Numbered from the stretch's first letter, positions 7,563-15,787 are shown. The stretch is 16,867 nt of DNA from CAZBWS01 sp964495705 (GCA_964495705.1 CAZBWS010000053.1:1-16867); one strand, 5' to 3'. Numbers and translations are program-made. The notes: generated by a model not told the origin, from the letters alone.

Positions 7563-8384
7563 CTACTTCAGTTCAGCAGATGACTTCCCCAGCAAGCGTC
7601 TGGCAACAATCAATTGCTGAATCTGCTGGGTGTCTTCAAAGATATCTAATATCTTAGAATCACGCGCCCACTTCTCCAGCAGTTCGGTTTCGCTATAGCC
7701 CAGTGTAGAACATAGCTCAACACACTTAGGGTAATCTCATTCGCGACTCGTCCGGCTTTTGCCTTGCTCATAGAGGCTTCTAGGGAGTTTGGCTTTGCAT
7801 TATCTGCCATCCAAGCCGCTTTTAAGGTCAGCAGGCGTGCTCCCTCAAGGTCAGCCTCCATCTTGTATACCTGCGCCACGATAGCGCTATCTAAGTTGGC
7901 GGGCTTGCCATAGCTTATCCGCATGCCACTCTGCTGCATTAACTCTTTAGTACGCTCTAGGGAGGCTCTAGGGAGGCTCTAGCCACACCTAAAGCCATCG
8001 CCGCCCAAGAGTTGCCGAAACGCTCTAGCTGTTCATCACTAGCCACCGCGCTGATCGCCGCGTTACCTAAGCCCTGCCGAGGTAAGGTTAAGGCTCCTCC
8101 CCCCCCCAACACAGCTCGGCCAGGCCTAGTACCGTATTCATGTTTACGCCATTGCGCACCCCCGAACCTTTATACTTCGCACTGAGCTTGCCTGTGCCAA
8201 CGGCATCGTCCGCTAGCGCATCATTCATGCCATCCATAATCGAGGAGAACATATCCAGCTCTACAGGGTAGTCGTGCTCACCCTTATCGTATTTCCTCGA
8301 TACGGGGCGGAATACATTGTCTGCCGCTTGAAAGGCCTGATTGATCAGGGGCTTAAACTTCTTCGGTATTTCTAAATTAATCAT
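7563..8384 (-). pseudogene. Decayed acyl-CoA dehydrogenase (first of two)
   Basis: Remnants of an acyl-CoA dehydrogenase normally near 580-600 residues, here cut to about 820 bp. The intact N terminus runs from the ATG at 8384 (MINLEIPKKFKPLINQAF, good upstream GGGG) to ELCWGG. It then hits a frameshift inside a run of nine G (8099-8107). Another frame continues LTLPRQGLGNAAISAVASDE to WAAMALGVARASLE. Here about 200 or more central residues, including the usual ITEP...GSD region, are missing. An 11-bp tandem duplication (7955-7976) breaks the frame again. The C-terminal domain then reads RTKELMQQSGM..KMEADLEGARLL..KAAWMADNAKPNSLEASMSKAKAG, loses one base near 7727, and finishes as CSTLGYSETELLEKWARDSK to GKSSAELK and a stop at 7563. 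The original enzyme would have oxidised acyl-CoA with FAD. Several independent lesions make sequencing error an unlikely full explanation. Confidence 0.9.
7955..7976. repeat. 11-bp tandem duplication inside the acyl-CoA dehydrogenase pseudogene
   Basis: CTCTAGGGAGG is present twice in direct succession (7955-7965 and 7966-7976). Removing one copy restores the reading ARASLERTKELMQQ on the - strand, which matches the family. The duplication is therefore a disabling mutation. Confidence 0.9.
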
Positions 8385-8396
8385 TGCTTACCCCTT

Positions 8397-9610
8397 TTAT
8401 AAATGTAAGCCGTGAATAATGGCCATGGCTCTTAAATCTCTATACCAACGCTCCACTGGGTGCTCTTTCACATAGCCGTGGCCACCGAGCAGCTGCACAC
8501 CGTTAGTGCCTATTTCCATGGCACGCTCAGCACAGAGATGGCGCGCTAAAAACGCTTCTTTATGAAAGTCTAAACCCTGCTCTACAAGGCTCGCGGCACG
8601 CCACAATAAAAGACGCATAGACTCCAGCTCAATGCCCATATTCGCCACCATAAAGGCCACGCCTTGGCGATGACTCACCGGCTCGCCAAAAGCTTCGCGC
8701 GCATTCACATAGGGAACTACATAACCTAAAACCGCCTGACAGCAACCCACGGCCATAGCGCACCAGTGCAATACACCGAGATCAATAAAGGCTTGGTAAT
8801 CAAAGTCCGTATCACCGAGTAAGGCGGACGGTGGAAGCTGTACTTGATCCAGTACTAGCGTGCCTGTCTGCGCCGCCTTCAACCCCATCGCGGGGTCATC
8901 TAACCAGCCTAAGCCTTGTGTGCCCGCCTCAACAATAAACACACGGAGCTGACCATTTAATTTGGCTGCAACCAAATACAGTTCTGCACCACCGAGTGGC
9001 ACCAAGGACTTCTCGCCATTAAGGGTGTGTCCCGTGCTGCTTGCCGTTGCCTGCGTCGATAATTGCTGTGGGTTAAATAAGGCACTGCGCTCTGCACGGC
9101 GATTGCTGCCTTCGGTGGTTGCTCCTCCACAAAGCTTTCTAAATAGGTCTCCTGCTGACCCGCATCGCCCCAGCGGCTAATCGCACTGGCTACCGACAAG
9201 GGAGACAGCAAGCCATAGGCGATACTCATATCACCATGAGCCAAGTCTTCAGCGATCAATGCCCCTGTAACAATACCGTAGTGAGTGGCAGCACCGCCGT
9301 GTTCTTCCGCAATGGAGAGATAGCTCAAGCCGAGCTCGCCCAACTGTAACTCAAGCCCAACAGGCATCTTTTCTTGCTTATCCGCCTCATAGGCGGCAAG
9401 GCGGCTCTGCATGCTTCAGACGCTTGCCCTTGCGCTTATCACGCACTTTCTTAAACGGCCGTGCCAGAGTGACTATGGTTTTAAAGCCTGCGCGGGTAGT
9501 AAATAAGCCACGCGATTAACAGGGCCATTTAAATTGTGCTTGTGGCTAAACTCAGAACCCGTAAAGCGACTCACCAAACCCAGCGCCATACCTTGTATAT
9601 CAGTTTTCAT
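8397..9610 (-). pseudogene. Decayed acyl-CoA dehydrogenase (second of two)
   Basis: This remnant is readable in alternating - frames. It starts at ATG 9610 (MKTDIQGMALGLVSRFTGSE to NRVAYLLPAQ). It shifts frame near 9500 to AGFKTIVTLARPFKKVRDKR, typical of the N-terminal extension of this family. It then jumps, with missing sequence, to SRLAAYEADKQEKMP and LGELGLSYLSIAEEHGGAAT (to about 9100). It shifts again near 9095 by a lost base (AIAV then AERSALFNPQQLSTQATASS). The C-terminal half is uninterrupted to the stop at 8397: LNGEKSLVPLGGAELYLVAAK, acyl-CoA dehydrogenase core, then MEIGTNGVQLLGGHGYVKEHP and RWYRDLRAMAIIHG. These last motifs belong to the FAD-binding C-terminal domain. It ends 12 bp before the start of the other broken dehydrogenase, so the two once formed an operon for fatty-acid oxidation. 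Confidence 0.88.
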
Positions 9611-9748
9611 ACTATTAGTCTCACAGAACGTGTACTAACAGTATGACAAGCTGTCGCTCGCTACAATTGCGTATAGAAACCGATCTTGTGAAAAAGAGTC
9701 ACGGGGTAACTAAGGTCATTAGATTGAATGCGCCCTAATAAAAAAATC
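9611..9748. other. Intergenic gap between the ompA-like gene and the dehydrogenase pseudogenes
   Basis: 138 bp. It once carried the promoter of the dehydrogenase operon on the - strand (TTGTCA is present as a possible -35). I see no convincing terminator hairpin for the upstream surface operon here, and no gene. Confidence 0.4.
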
Positions 9749-10744
9749 TTAATCTGCAATAAAGACAATTCTTCGGTTTTGCTCTCGACCCTGCTTAGTG
9801 GCGTTATTTGCTATAGGGTCTTTTATGCCATAGCCCGTCGCGCGTATGCGTTGCGGGGCAATACCCTGTCCTATAAGATATGCACGCACAGCTATTGCTC
9901 TTTGTTCGGATAACACTTGATTGCTTTGAGCATTCCCAGAGCTATCGGTATACCCTCGGACTTCACCGCTTAAAGCAGGCTGCTCGCGCAAGCCCTGAAT
10001 TAACTCCTGCAACCGTGCTCGAGATTCAGGCAAAAGCTCAGCCGAGTTAGAATTAAATTTTATAGCCGACAAATCAATACTATAAGCCTTGGCATCAACA
10101 AGGTCATTATGGGCGGGTTCTACAATTTCATTTTCAAGCAGCACTTCAGGCTGAACAGTGATAATTTCCTGATTAATAGGCGGGGTAACAGCAGTCAATA
10201 GCGTGTCGCTGAATGTTGCTTGTGGTTCTGCTTGGCCAAAGCGGTAAACTAGGCTAAAACTCATTGTTCTAGCATCTTTATCATAATAGACCCAGTCACC
10301 CTTGGCAGCCCAAGCAGTATTAATATTGTATTGCAAACCTGCACCTAAATGAACTCGGCCTGCACTGCGACGCTTAATAGCTACACTGTCTGAATTGCGC
10401 GTCATCGTATTCATACCCGCTAATGCATACCAATCCCATGGGCTGCCCTTGAGTAAGTTTTTTCTATAAACCACACTTAAAGCCGAAGTAATGTAATCAG
10501 TAGAACCCTTTGGTCTAAATTTTACACGCCCCAGATCTACCGCGCGAAATTCAGCGGCCCAAGTATCATTAAATTCATACCCTGCCAGTAGCTGGTAACT
10601 ATTCCCAAAAACATCCGTATCTTGCTGGTCCGTGTCAGGGTTAAACGATGACTTTCCGAGCCCCACGCCTAAATAAATATCTCGAGCTAAAACATTAACA
10701 GGCAATAAAACTAACAAGGAGAATAATGGGATTAAATTTTTCAT
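9749..10744 (-). CDS. OmpA-family outer-membrane protein (beta-barrel plus peptidoglycan-binding domain)
   Basis: A 331-residue protein with a signal peptide (about 1-20, MKNLIPLFSLLVLLPVNVLA). The N-terminal domain (about 21-175) has the alternating pattern and motifs of a small eight-stranded barrel: YLGVGLGKSSF, YQLLAGYEFNDTWAAEFRAV, VYRKNLL, VHLGAGLQYNINTAWAAKGD, and a final strand ending LVYRFG. A linker of about 45 residues leads to an OmpA C-terminal domain (about 222-331): SAIKFNSNSAELLPESRARL, GEVRGYTDSSGN, LSEQRAIAVRAYL, RIRATGYG, QGREQNRRIVF. The Asp of GYTD and the Arg of LSEQRA bind diaminopimelate in known relatives, so it should link the outer membrane to the cell wall. It is the last gene of the five-gene surface operon, 12 bp after the propeller lipoprotein, with no clear Shine-Dalgarno, which suggests translational coupling. 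Confidence 0.95.
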   Translation of the reverse strand: MKNLIPLFSLLVLLPVNVLARDIYLGVGLGKSSFNPDTDQQDTDVFGNSYQLLAGYEFNDTWAAEFRAVDLGRVKFRPKGSTDYITSALSVVYRKNLLKGSPWDWYALAGMNTMTRNSDSVAIKRRSAGRVHLGAGLQYNINTAWAAKGDWVYYDKDARTMSFSLVYRFGQAEPQATFSDTLLTAVTPPINQEIITVQPEVLLENEIVEPAHNDLVDAKAYSIDLSAIKFNSNSAELLPESRARLQELIQGLREQPALSGEVRGYTDSSGNAQSNQVLSEQRAIAVRAYLIGQGIAPQRIRATGYGIKDPIANNATKQGREQNRRIVFIAD

Positions 10745-10756
10745 ATGATTTGGTTT

Positions 10757-12180
10757 TTAGTAAATGTATACAGCGCCAGACTGTGATTGACTATTATCTA
10801 GCTGGTTAGCGTCAGAAGCTGGCGCTTGACTAGATTCTCCCTCCGCCCCTACTGCTAAAGACTGCCCGTCCTTTGCAATACTCACTGATCGAGAAAAATG
10901 GTCATTCGACTCGGTATTAGAGGCTTTTAAATAATTGATCTGACGCCATACATCATCATTACGTTGAAAAACATAAGCCGCACCCGCGTCATTGGCTGCA
11001 ACATTATCTTCTAAGCTACTCACGCCCAGGCTTTCACTGTCTTCTAAATAAGCTCCCAGCACAGCGGTATCACCATCTCCAGATAAGGCTGACGCAAAGC
11101 CAAAGGCATCACCTGCCTTAGCCTCAGTCGCTTTCAAATAAGCTTGCTGGGTCCAAACTTCACCTAAACGTGTGAAGATATATGCCGCTCCTGTAGCGAC
11201 TGCACTATTGTCCTCAGCATCAACTTGCCCAGCAAGTGAGGCCGCAGACTCACCGGGTGCGCCTAACAGTAAAGTATTTCCATCTGCCGACAAGCTGGCA
11301 GACTGGGCAAACAAGTCTTCCGCCCCTGAATTATCGGCTTTTAAGTAAGCTTGCTGAGTCCAACTTGTTGCATTTCGTGTAAAGACATAGGCAGATCCCG
11401 AGTTTTCTGCATCATTATTATTCTGTTCTGCGTCAACCCCTTGAGCATTAGAGTCTTCTAGGGGGGCACCAACCACTAAGGTATTGCCTAAGCCATCCAA
11501 AGCCACACTGCGGCCAAAATTATCTTGCACACCGGTATTTGTGGCTTTGATATAAGCTTGTTGGCTCCAGCTACTTGCCGAGCGCACAAAGACATAAGCA
11601 GCACCGGATTGGCTAGCATCGTTATTCTGGCTGCCTCCGATAAGCTTAGAGTCACTGCTTTCATTACTCGCCCCCACAACTAAGGTGTTACCGTCGTCTG
11701 ATAAATCAATGGCAATACCAAAAAAATCACCCGCATCAGAATTAGATGCTTTAATGTAGGCCTGTTTACTCCAGGTTACTCCGTTGCGAACATAAATATA
11801 AACCGCTCCAGACTGTAGTGCACTATCATCTGCTTCATTGCTATTGATACCGTCTGAATCACTGTCTTCAAGGTGAGCCGACACTGCCAAAGTATTTCCG
11901 TCTTCAGATAGCGCTACGGGTAAGCCGAAAAAATCTCCCTGCCCTGTATTAGATGCTTTGATATAAGCTTGCTTTTGCCAAGTACCAGAAGAGTTAACAT
12001 AGATAAAAACTGCTCCCGAATTTTCTGTGGACGGGTCATTATTACCTTCATCGCCATCAATTAAGGTTGCATTACTGTCCTCTGCATGTGAGCTAACAGC
12101 CAGCGTTAAACCATCGCCAGACAACACTGTGCTATAGCCAAATTCATCTTCCGTTGTAGCATTAGATGCTTTCAAAAAAT
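10757..12180 (-). repeat. Seven tandem FG-GAP-like propeller repeats (coding)
   Basis: Repeat cores in order are EDEFGYSTVLSGDG, GDFFGLPVALSEDG, GDFFGIAIDLSDDG, QDNFGRSVALDGLG, EDLFAQSASLSADG, GDAFGFASALSGDG and NDHFSRSVSIAKDG. Each is followed by an acidic EDS-like loop and SGAxYxF/Y. The first and last copies are the most divergent. Confidence 0.9.
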
Positions 12181-13216
12181 CAATTAAATCAGCAGAAGAG
12201 TTTAATTCAGATAGGTTGACAGGGTCACTTTCAACCAAGGTATCTCCAGCCGTTGTTCTTTCCTCTAGGCGAAATAAAGTTTCGTTGAAATTTGTCAAAT
12301 GCAATGGAATCACTAACTCAATAGTACGTAAGTTTTTATCGATGGACTCAGCGCCTGTCAACACTTGATAATCTTGCGTTCCGTCAGTACTGGATAATAT
12401 TGAAAACTGATCGGGCAAGTCGGCATCGAGCAAGGCCCAGTCAAACTTCAAACTGCGCTTTGCATTGCCTTTATCTACTGTAAAGCTAGTAATCGGAGAA
12501 AAAGAGTCCGTTAGCGTAAGAGTCAATAATTGCTGGGCATTAAAAAAACCATTACTAACATTCACTTCTAATTCATAGATATTGTCACCATCAGCATCCC
12601 CTGGTATTTCAAAATCAGGGGTAGAGGAAAAGCTGATAAGACCACTAGTTGAGTCGATTGATAACTTAGCTTGGTCTGCGCCACCCGTCACACTATAAGT
12701 TAAGGTCGCACCAGTAAAATTACTCACCGCGGTTAAGCGTTGTTCTGTTATACGGACATACTCTGGGCTATTCAACGCATTCGCCGACGTAAAGCTAGGT
12801 TTCTCTGCTACATCAACAACAAGAATTTGCATTGCCTGCTTTGCCGACGCAAAACCATCAAACACCAAAAACTCTAATTCATAGGTATTGTCTTTATTAC
12901 TGTCTAGAGGTTTCTCAAAATCAGGAGAAGCTAGAAATTGCAATTCCAATGTATTGGAATTAAAACTAAATAACGACTTATCCACTCCATCAGACAAGGA
13001 GTAAGTGAGTGTATTATTTTCATCACTATCCCTAGCCTCAGGGGTAAACTGAATAAGACTGGTATTTTCTGGGCTATTAACCCTAGCTGTCGATATAAAA
13101 ACGGGGGCACGATTAAACAGCTCTTCCGAACTCACTATCTCGCCTGAACCTGAACCAGACCCAGTACAAGCCATTACTGAAAGACACAGTAGCAAAATTA
13201 ATTTACTTTTATACAA
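10757..13216 (-). CDS. Lipoprotein with two cadherin-like repeats and a seven-repeat FG-GAP-like propeller
   Basis: I place the start at TTG 13216. AAGGGG sits about 7 bp upstream, and it gives a compact lipoprotein signal (YKSKLILLLCLSVMAC, lipobox SVMAC). An in-frame TTG at 13249 would add 11 residues but has no ribosome binding site. After a Gly/Ser linker come two cadherin-like repeats (about residues 30-240) with the pattern SPEN/SPEY...LTYS...DFE.P.D.D.DN.YELE.V, likely to bind calcium. A connecting region follows, then seven copies of a roughly 60-residue unit: W.QQAYIKA.N....D.FG.S.ALS.DGNTL.VGA..EDS ... SGAVYIY. Seven such FG-GAP/integrin-alpha-like units predict a seven-bladed beta-propeller filling the C-terminal half and ending exactly at the last SGAVYIY. 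It probably lies on the outer membrane and binds a ligand or partner. No enzyme motif is visible. Acidic loops such as DSDSDGINSNE could hold calcium. Confidence 0.9.
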   Translation of the reverse strand: MYKSKLILLLCLSVMACTGSGSGSGEIVSSEELFNRAPVFISTARVNSPENTSLIQFTPEARDSDENNTLTYSLSDGVDKSLFSFNSNTLELQFLASPDFEKPLDSNKDNTYELEFLVFDGFASAKQAMQILVVDVAEKPSFTSANALNSPEYVRITEQRLTAVSNFTGATLTYSVTGGADQAKLSIDSTSGLISFSSTPDFEIPGDADGDNIYELEVNVSNGFFNAQQLLTLTLTDSFSPITSFTVDKGNAKRSLKFDWALLDADLPDQFSILSSTDGTQDYQVLTGAESIDKNLRTIELVIPLHLTNFNETLFRLEERTTAGDTLVESDPVNLSELNSSADLIDFLKASNATTEDEFGYSTVLSGDGLTLAVSSHAEDSNATLIDGDEGNNDPSTENSGAVFIYVNSSGTWQKQAYIKASNTGQGDFFGLPVALSEDGNTLAVSAHLEDSDSDGINSNEADDSALQSGAVYIYVRNGVTWSKQAYIKASNSDAGDFFGIAIDLSDDGNTLVVGASNESSDSKLIGGSQNNDASQSGAAYVFVRSASSWSQQAYIKATNTGVQDNFGRSVALDGLGNTLVVGAPLEDSNAQGVDAEQNNNDAENSGSAYVFTRNATSWTQQAYLKADNSGAEDLFAQSASLSADGNTLLLGAPGESAASLAGQVDAEDNSAVATGAAYIFTRLGEVWTQQAYLKATEAKAGDAFGFASALSGDGDTAVLGAYLEDSESLGVSSLEDNVAANDAGAAYVFQRNDDVWRQINYLKASNTESNDHFSRSVSIAKDGQSLAVGAEGESSQAPASDANQLDNSQSQSGAVYIY

Positions 13217-13264
13217 ACTCCCCCCCTTATAACGCCCTGATAATATCAAGACGCTCTATATTAA

Positions 13265-14464
13265 TTACAGTAAACCGGCAAAGAAATTTGCTACCGCAGA
13301 AGGAAAGTCTTGAACCGCTGTAACAATTGGTTGAATAAGTGTATTTAATGCTTGAGCTACATCATCAATATCTTGGACAACCGTTTCAATCACGTCGACA
13401 GTTGTCGTTCTAATCACATCAATGGTTTGTTGGATATTACTCGCTGCAGTTGATAAGTTACTGCCAGCAGTTTGGAGGGAGTTTTGTGCACTACCTCCAA
13501 CGGAGGTCACTCTGTTTACAGCACTTTGAATCTGACTAAAACTTACATCCAATTTATTCTTTGCATTAGAGACATTACCTCCTATCTGTCCCATAGCAGA
13601 GCTCACTCGATTGACAGTTCTGCTTAGCCCTGCGAGTTCTTTACCTACATCTTCGCCAAAATTCCCTAATAGCTGAATAGTATTCTGAAGTTCTCTTCCA
13701 GTATTACTTAACTCTGCAATTTCTCCACACAAACCACTAAATACAGAAGCAACCGCATTACCTGAACTTAACACCGAAGGATCACAAAACTCGCCCAACC
13801 CCAACTCTGCCTGGCTAAAACGTCTAGCCATCGTCTGTTCTATGTTCTCAATGCGACTTACTAATTTTGCAGGTACAGGAATAGCCTGAACTAATGCCTT
13901 ACTTATGAAAACTCCTTCGTCAACCATATCAATAACTGACAACTCGCCTGTAACCGAGCGATATAGACCGTCTATTAAACTCGCTGCTGGGCGTAAGCCC
14001 GCCTCTGCTGCACGGACATTCATTCCAGTCACACTGGCGTAATTTAATATACTATGGCGCAAGTCATTTTGCTGTTGTTGATTCAAGGATCCTTGCCCTA
14101 AATACAGCTGTGCCACCTCAGCCTGGTTAGGTGTTAATAAGCCAGCATTCAGCATATTAGCCAATTCCACTGTATCTACACACACTTTCAAAGAGAAGTC
14201 TGCCGAACTGCCTGCACCAAGGTTAGCATTAACCAGGCTAATCTCAGCTTGGGCATTAATTTCACCTACAAACCCCAGTTGCCAGCCAGCACCGCCAGCA
14301 GCTTCTACTTCAACATTCATCAATTCAACACCGCCGCCAAAATCAATTGTATGACTGACGTTATTACATGTTTGTTGAGAAACCAGCGCGCCAGCACTCA
14401 CTGCTTCTACAATGCTCAAGAGAGCAATAGCAAAAAAAGCAATATTTTGAGTGGATTTTTTCAT
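13265..14464 (-). CDS. Exported protein of unrecognised family, helical tail (paralogue of the next gene upstream)
   Basis: A 399-residue protein with a clear signal peptide (MKKSTQNIAFFAIALLSIVE..SAG, cut near residue 24) and a good AGGAA ribosome binding site 8 bp before ATG 14464. I do not recognise the family. The mature N-terminal third is glycine-rich and probably beta (GGGVELMNVEVEAAGGAGWQ), bounded by Cys33 and Cys95 in the motif KVCVD. A helical middle region leads to GEFCDPS (Cys227) and Cys246. Residues about 245-399 have Leu/Ile/Val and small residues at heptad-like intervals and are rich in Ser, Asn, Gln and Thr, suggesting a long amphipathic helix or coiled coil. Cys33, CVD and EFCD occur at equivalent places in the adjacent protein (14480-15787), so the two are probably paralogues with disulfides formed in the periplasm. 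Inside a surface operon it could be a periplasmic or extracellular structural partner. The function is unknown. Confidence 0.85.
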   Translation of the reverse strand: MKKSTQNIAFFAIALLSIVEAVSAGALVSQQTCNNVSHTIDFGGGVELMNVEVEAAGGAGWQLGFVGEINAQAEISLVNANLGAGSSADFSLKVCVDTVELANMLNAGLLTPNQAEVAQLYLGQGSLNQQQQNDLRHSILNYASVTGMNVRAAEAGLRPAASLIDGLYRSVTGELSVIDMVDEGVFISKALVQAIPVPAKLVSRIENIEQTMARRFSQAELGLGEFCDPSVLSSGNAVASVFSGLCGEIAELSNTGRELQNTIQLLGNFGEDVGKELAGLSRTVNRVSSAMGQIGGNVSNAKNKLDVSFSQIQSAVNRVTSVGGSAQNSLQTAGSNLSTAASNIQQTIDVIRTTTVDVIETVVQDIDDVAQALNTLIQPIVTAVQDFPSAVANFFAGLL

Positions 14465-14479
14465 CTTTGTATTTCCTCA

Positions 14480-15787
14480 CTATCTACACAGAGTGTCTTT
14501 AACAATTGGTAATGTTCCAAATCTAGGCAGTGTTATCACAATATTGCCCCCCCCGAAAACATTTGGGATGCCCGTGTCATGTACTATTTGAAATTCACAG
14601 AGTGTGGTGTCGATTTCATTTTGCACAATACTAGGTAAATTAATTGTCAAATCCTTTGCTGTTTGCACCGCAGGTCTAACCGTAGTTTGCAGGAAACCCT
14701 GTGCTGCCTGTGTTGCTGTTAAAATACCTCCACTGGCTGAACTAATTACATTTGTAGCTGTAACAACGCCCGTTAAACTATTATCAACGGCTTGTTCTGC
14801 GACATTGATAGCACCTTCAATATTAATACCCACATTATTAATAGTATCAATGGTCCCTAACAATTGAGATACGACTTGGTCGCCAAAATCTACAACATCA
14901 CCAACTGCACTACTAATTCCATTGCCTAGTGTTTGTAGCTTGTTAACCTCCCCAACAATCCTGGTTAAATTACTAGCAACACTACTATTGGAACTTAATA
15001 GTGCAACTAAATTTTGTAGCTCAGCAATCGTGTCGCTTCTAAACAGAATAGCTATATCACAGAACTCTTGAAGTTTAGTAATCACTTCATCGCCCAAGTG
15101 TTCTATTTTGCCATTAGTTAAATCTGCGCATGACCTATTGATCAAGTCAATATTACCCAAGTGGCGTATAACGACTTGATCAATTTCTCTTAGGCCTCTT
15201 GCCAACCTAGGAGGCAATATTGCTGAAGCGTGATCTGCTATCTGGATCATTTGATTGACTTGATTAATTGGGTTAATCGGATCAAACAATAAACTGTCTA
15301 TGAAATCGAACTGAGCCGATATGACGTTTATGGAAGCATTAGCCTGAGTTTGAGACACGCTCAACGCTGTCGAATTTCTGATTACATTCGTGCCCATTTC
15401 ATTGAAATCTAAAGGCTCTGGCGAATGAGAGAATTGACGGCGTAACAAATTATAAATTTCTAAATCAGCTGCTGAAAGAGAAGCCTCATCTACATTCACC
15501 ATATCTACACAGGTTTCGGTGTCTGCGGATCCCCCAACAGAGACGGCAGCAGCAAAGCTACCCGACAAATCCATTTCAAAGGCAGCATAAACATCGGCTG
15601 CCTTACGCAACCCTCCTCCCGCTTTACCATGTATTGCAACGTCCATACCTGAACCTAAGTCTATCCCCATCGCATTACTAACAGTGACACAAAGATCTGC
15701 GGAGACGGGTAATTGACCATATTGGTTTTCCGCCATTAGCGTTGTACTGGCTGCTAAGCCGAGTATTACAGTTAATTTTTTAATCAT
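14480..15787 (-). CDS. Exported protein of unrecognised family, helical tail (paralogue of the next gene downstream)
   Basis: I choose ATG 15787 because GGAG lies 8 bp upstream and the signal peptide (MIKKLTVILGLAASTTLMA, cut before ENQYG) starts at once. Longer in-frame starts at 15793 and 15832 would place extra residues before it, the last overlapping the autotransporter gene. The 435-residue product has Cys33, a Gly/Ala-rich probable beta domain, CVD at 93-95, a helical part with SCADL (Cys220), EFCD at 241-244, then a long helical tail with heptad-like hydrophobic spacing. It finishes with a short cysteine-containing tail (TTLCEF, KDTLCR) absent from its paralogue. The LPPRLARGLREIDQV segment also parallels IPVPAKLVSRIENIEQ of the paralogue. 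A G8 run encodes Gly-Gly-Gly near residue 415. The family is not known to me. The gene lies 22 bp after the autotransporter stop and 15 bp before the paralogue, so all are one operon. Confidence 0.85.
   Translation of the reverse strand: MIKKLTVILGLAASTTLMAENQYGQLPVSADLCVTVSNAMGIDLGSGMDVAIHGKAGGGLRKAADVYAAFEMDLSGSFAAAVSVGGSADTETCVDMVNVDEASLSAADLEIYNLLRRQFSHSPEPLDFNEMGTNVIRNSTALSVSQTQANASINVISAQFDFIDSLLFDPINPINQVNQMIQIADHASAILPPRLARGLREIDQVVIRHLGNIDLINRSCADLTNGKIEHLGDEVITKLQEFCDIAILFRSDTIAELQNLVALLSSNSSVASNLTRIVGEVNKLQTLGNGISSAVGDVVDFGDQVVSQLLGTIDTINNVGINIEGAINVAEQAVDNSLTGVVTATNVISSASGGILTATQAAQGFLQTTVRPAVQTAKDLTINLPSIVQNEIDTTLCEFQIVHDTGIPNVFGGGNIVITLPRFGTLPIVKDTLCR
14547..14554. repeat. C8 (coding-strand G8) homopolymer near the 3' end of the exported-protein gene
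   Basis: Eight C in a row encode three Gly in the frame NVFGGGNIV. A one-base change would replace the last 20 or so residues, including the C-terminal cysteine. Confidence 0.6.

Noticed and set aside
8088..9412. The intact-looking open frames in the dehydrogenase block as separate small functional genes
   Set aside because: Each encodes only a piece of one acyl-CoA dehydrogenase, and the missing pieces are readable in neighbouring frames. They are pseudogene fragments.
9611..9748. Terminator for the surface operon
   Set aside because: The only inverted repeat seen (GTGA...TCAC) has a 4-bp stem and no proper T tract on the - strand, too weak to call.
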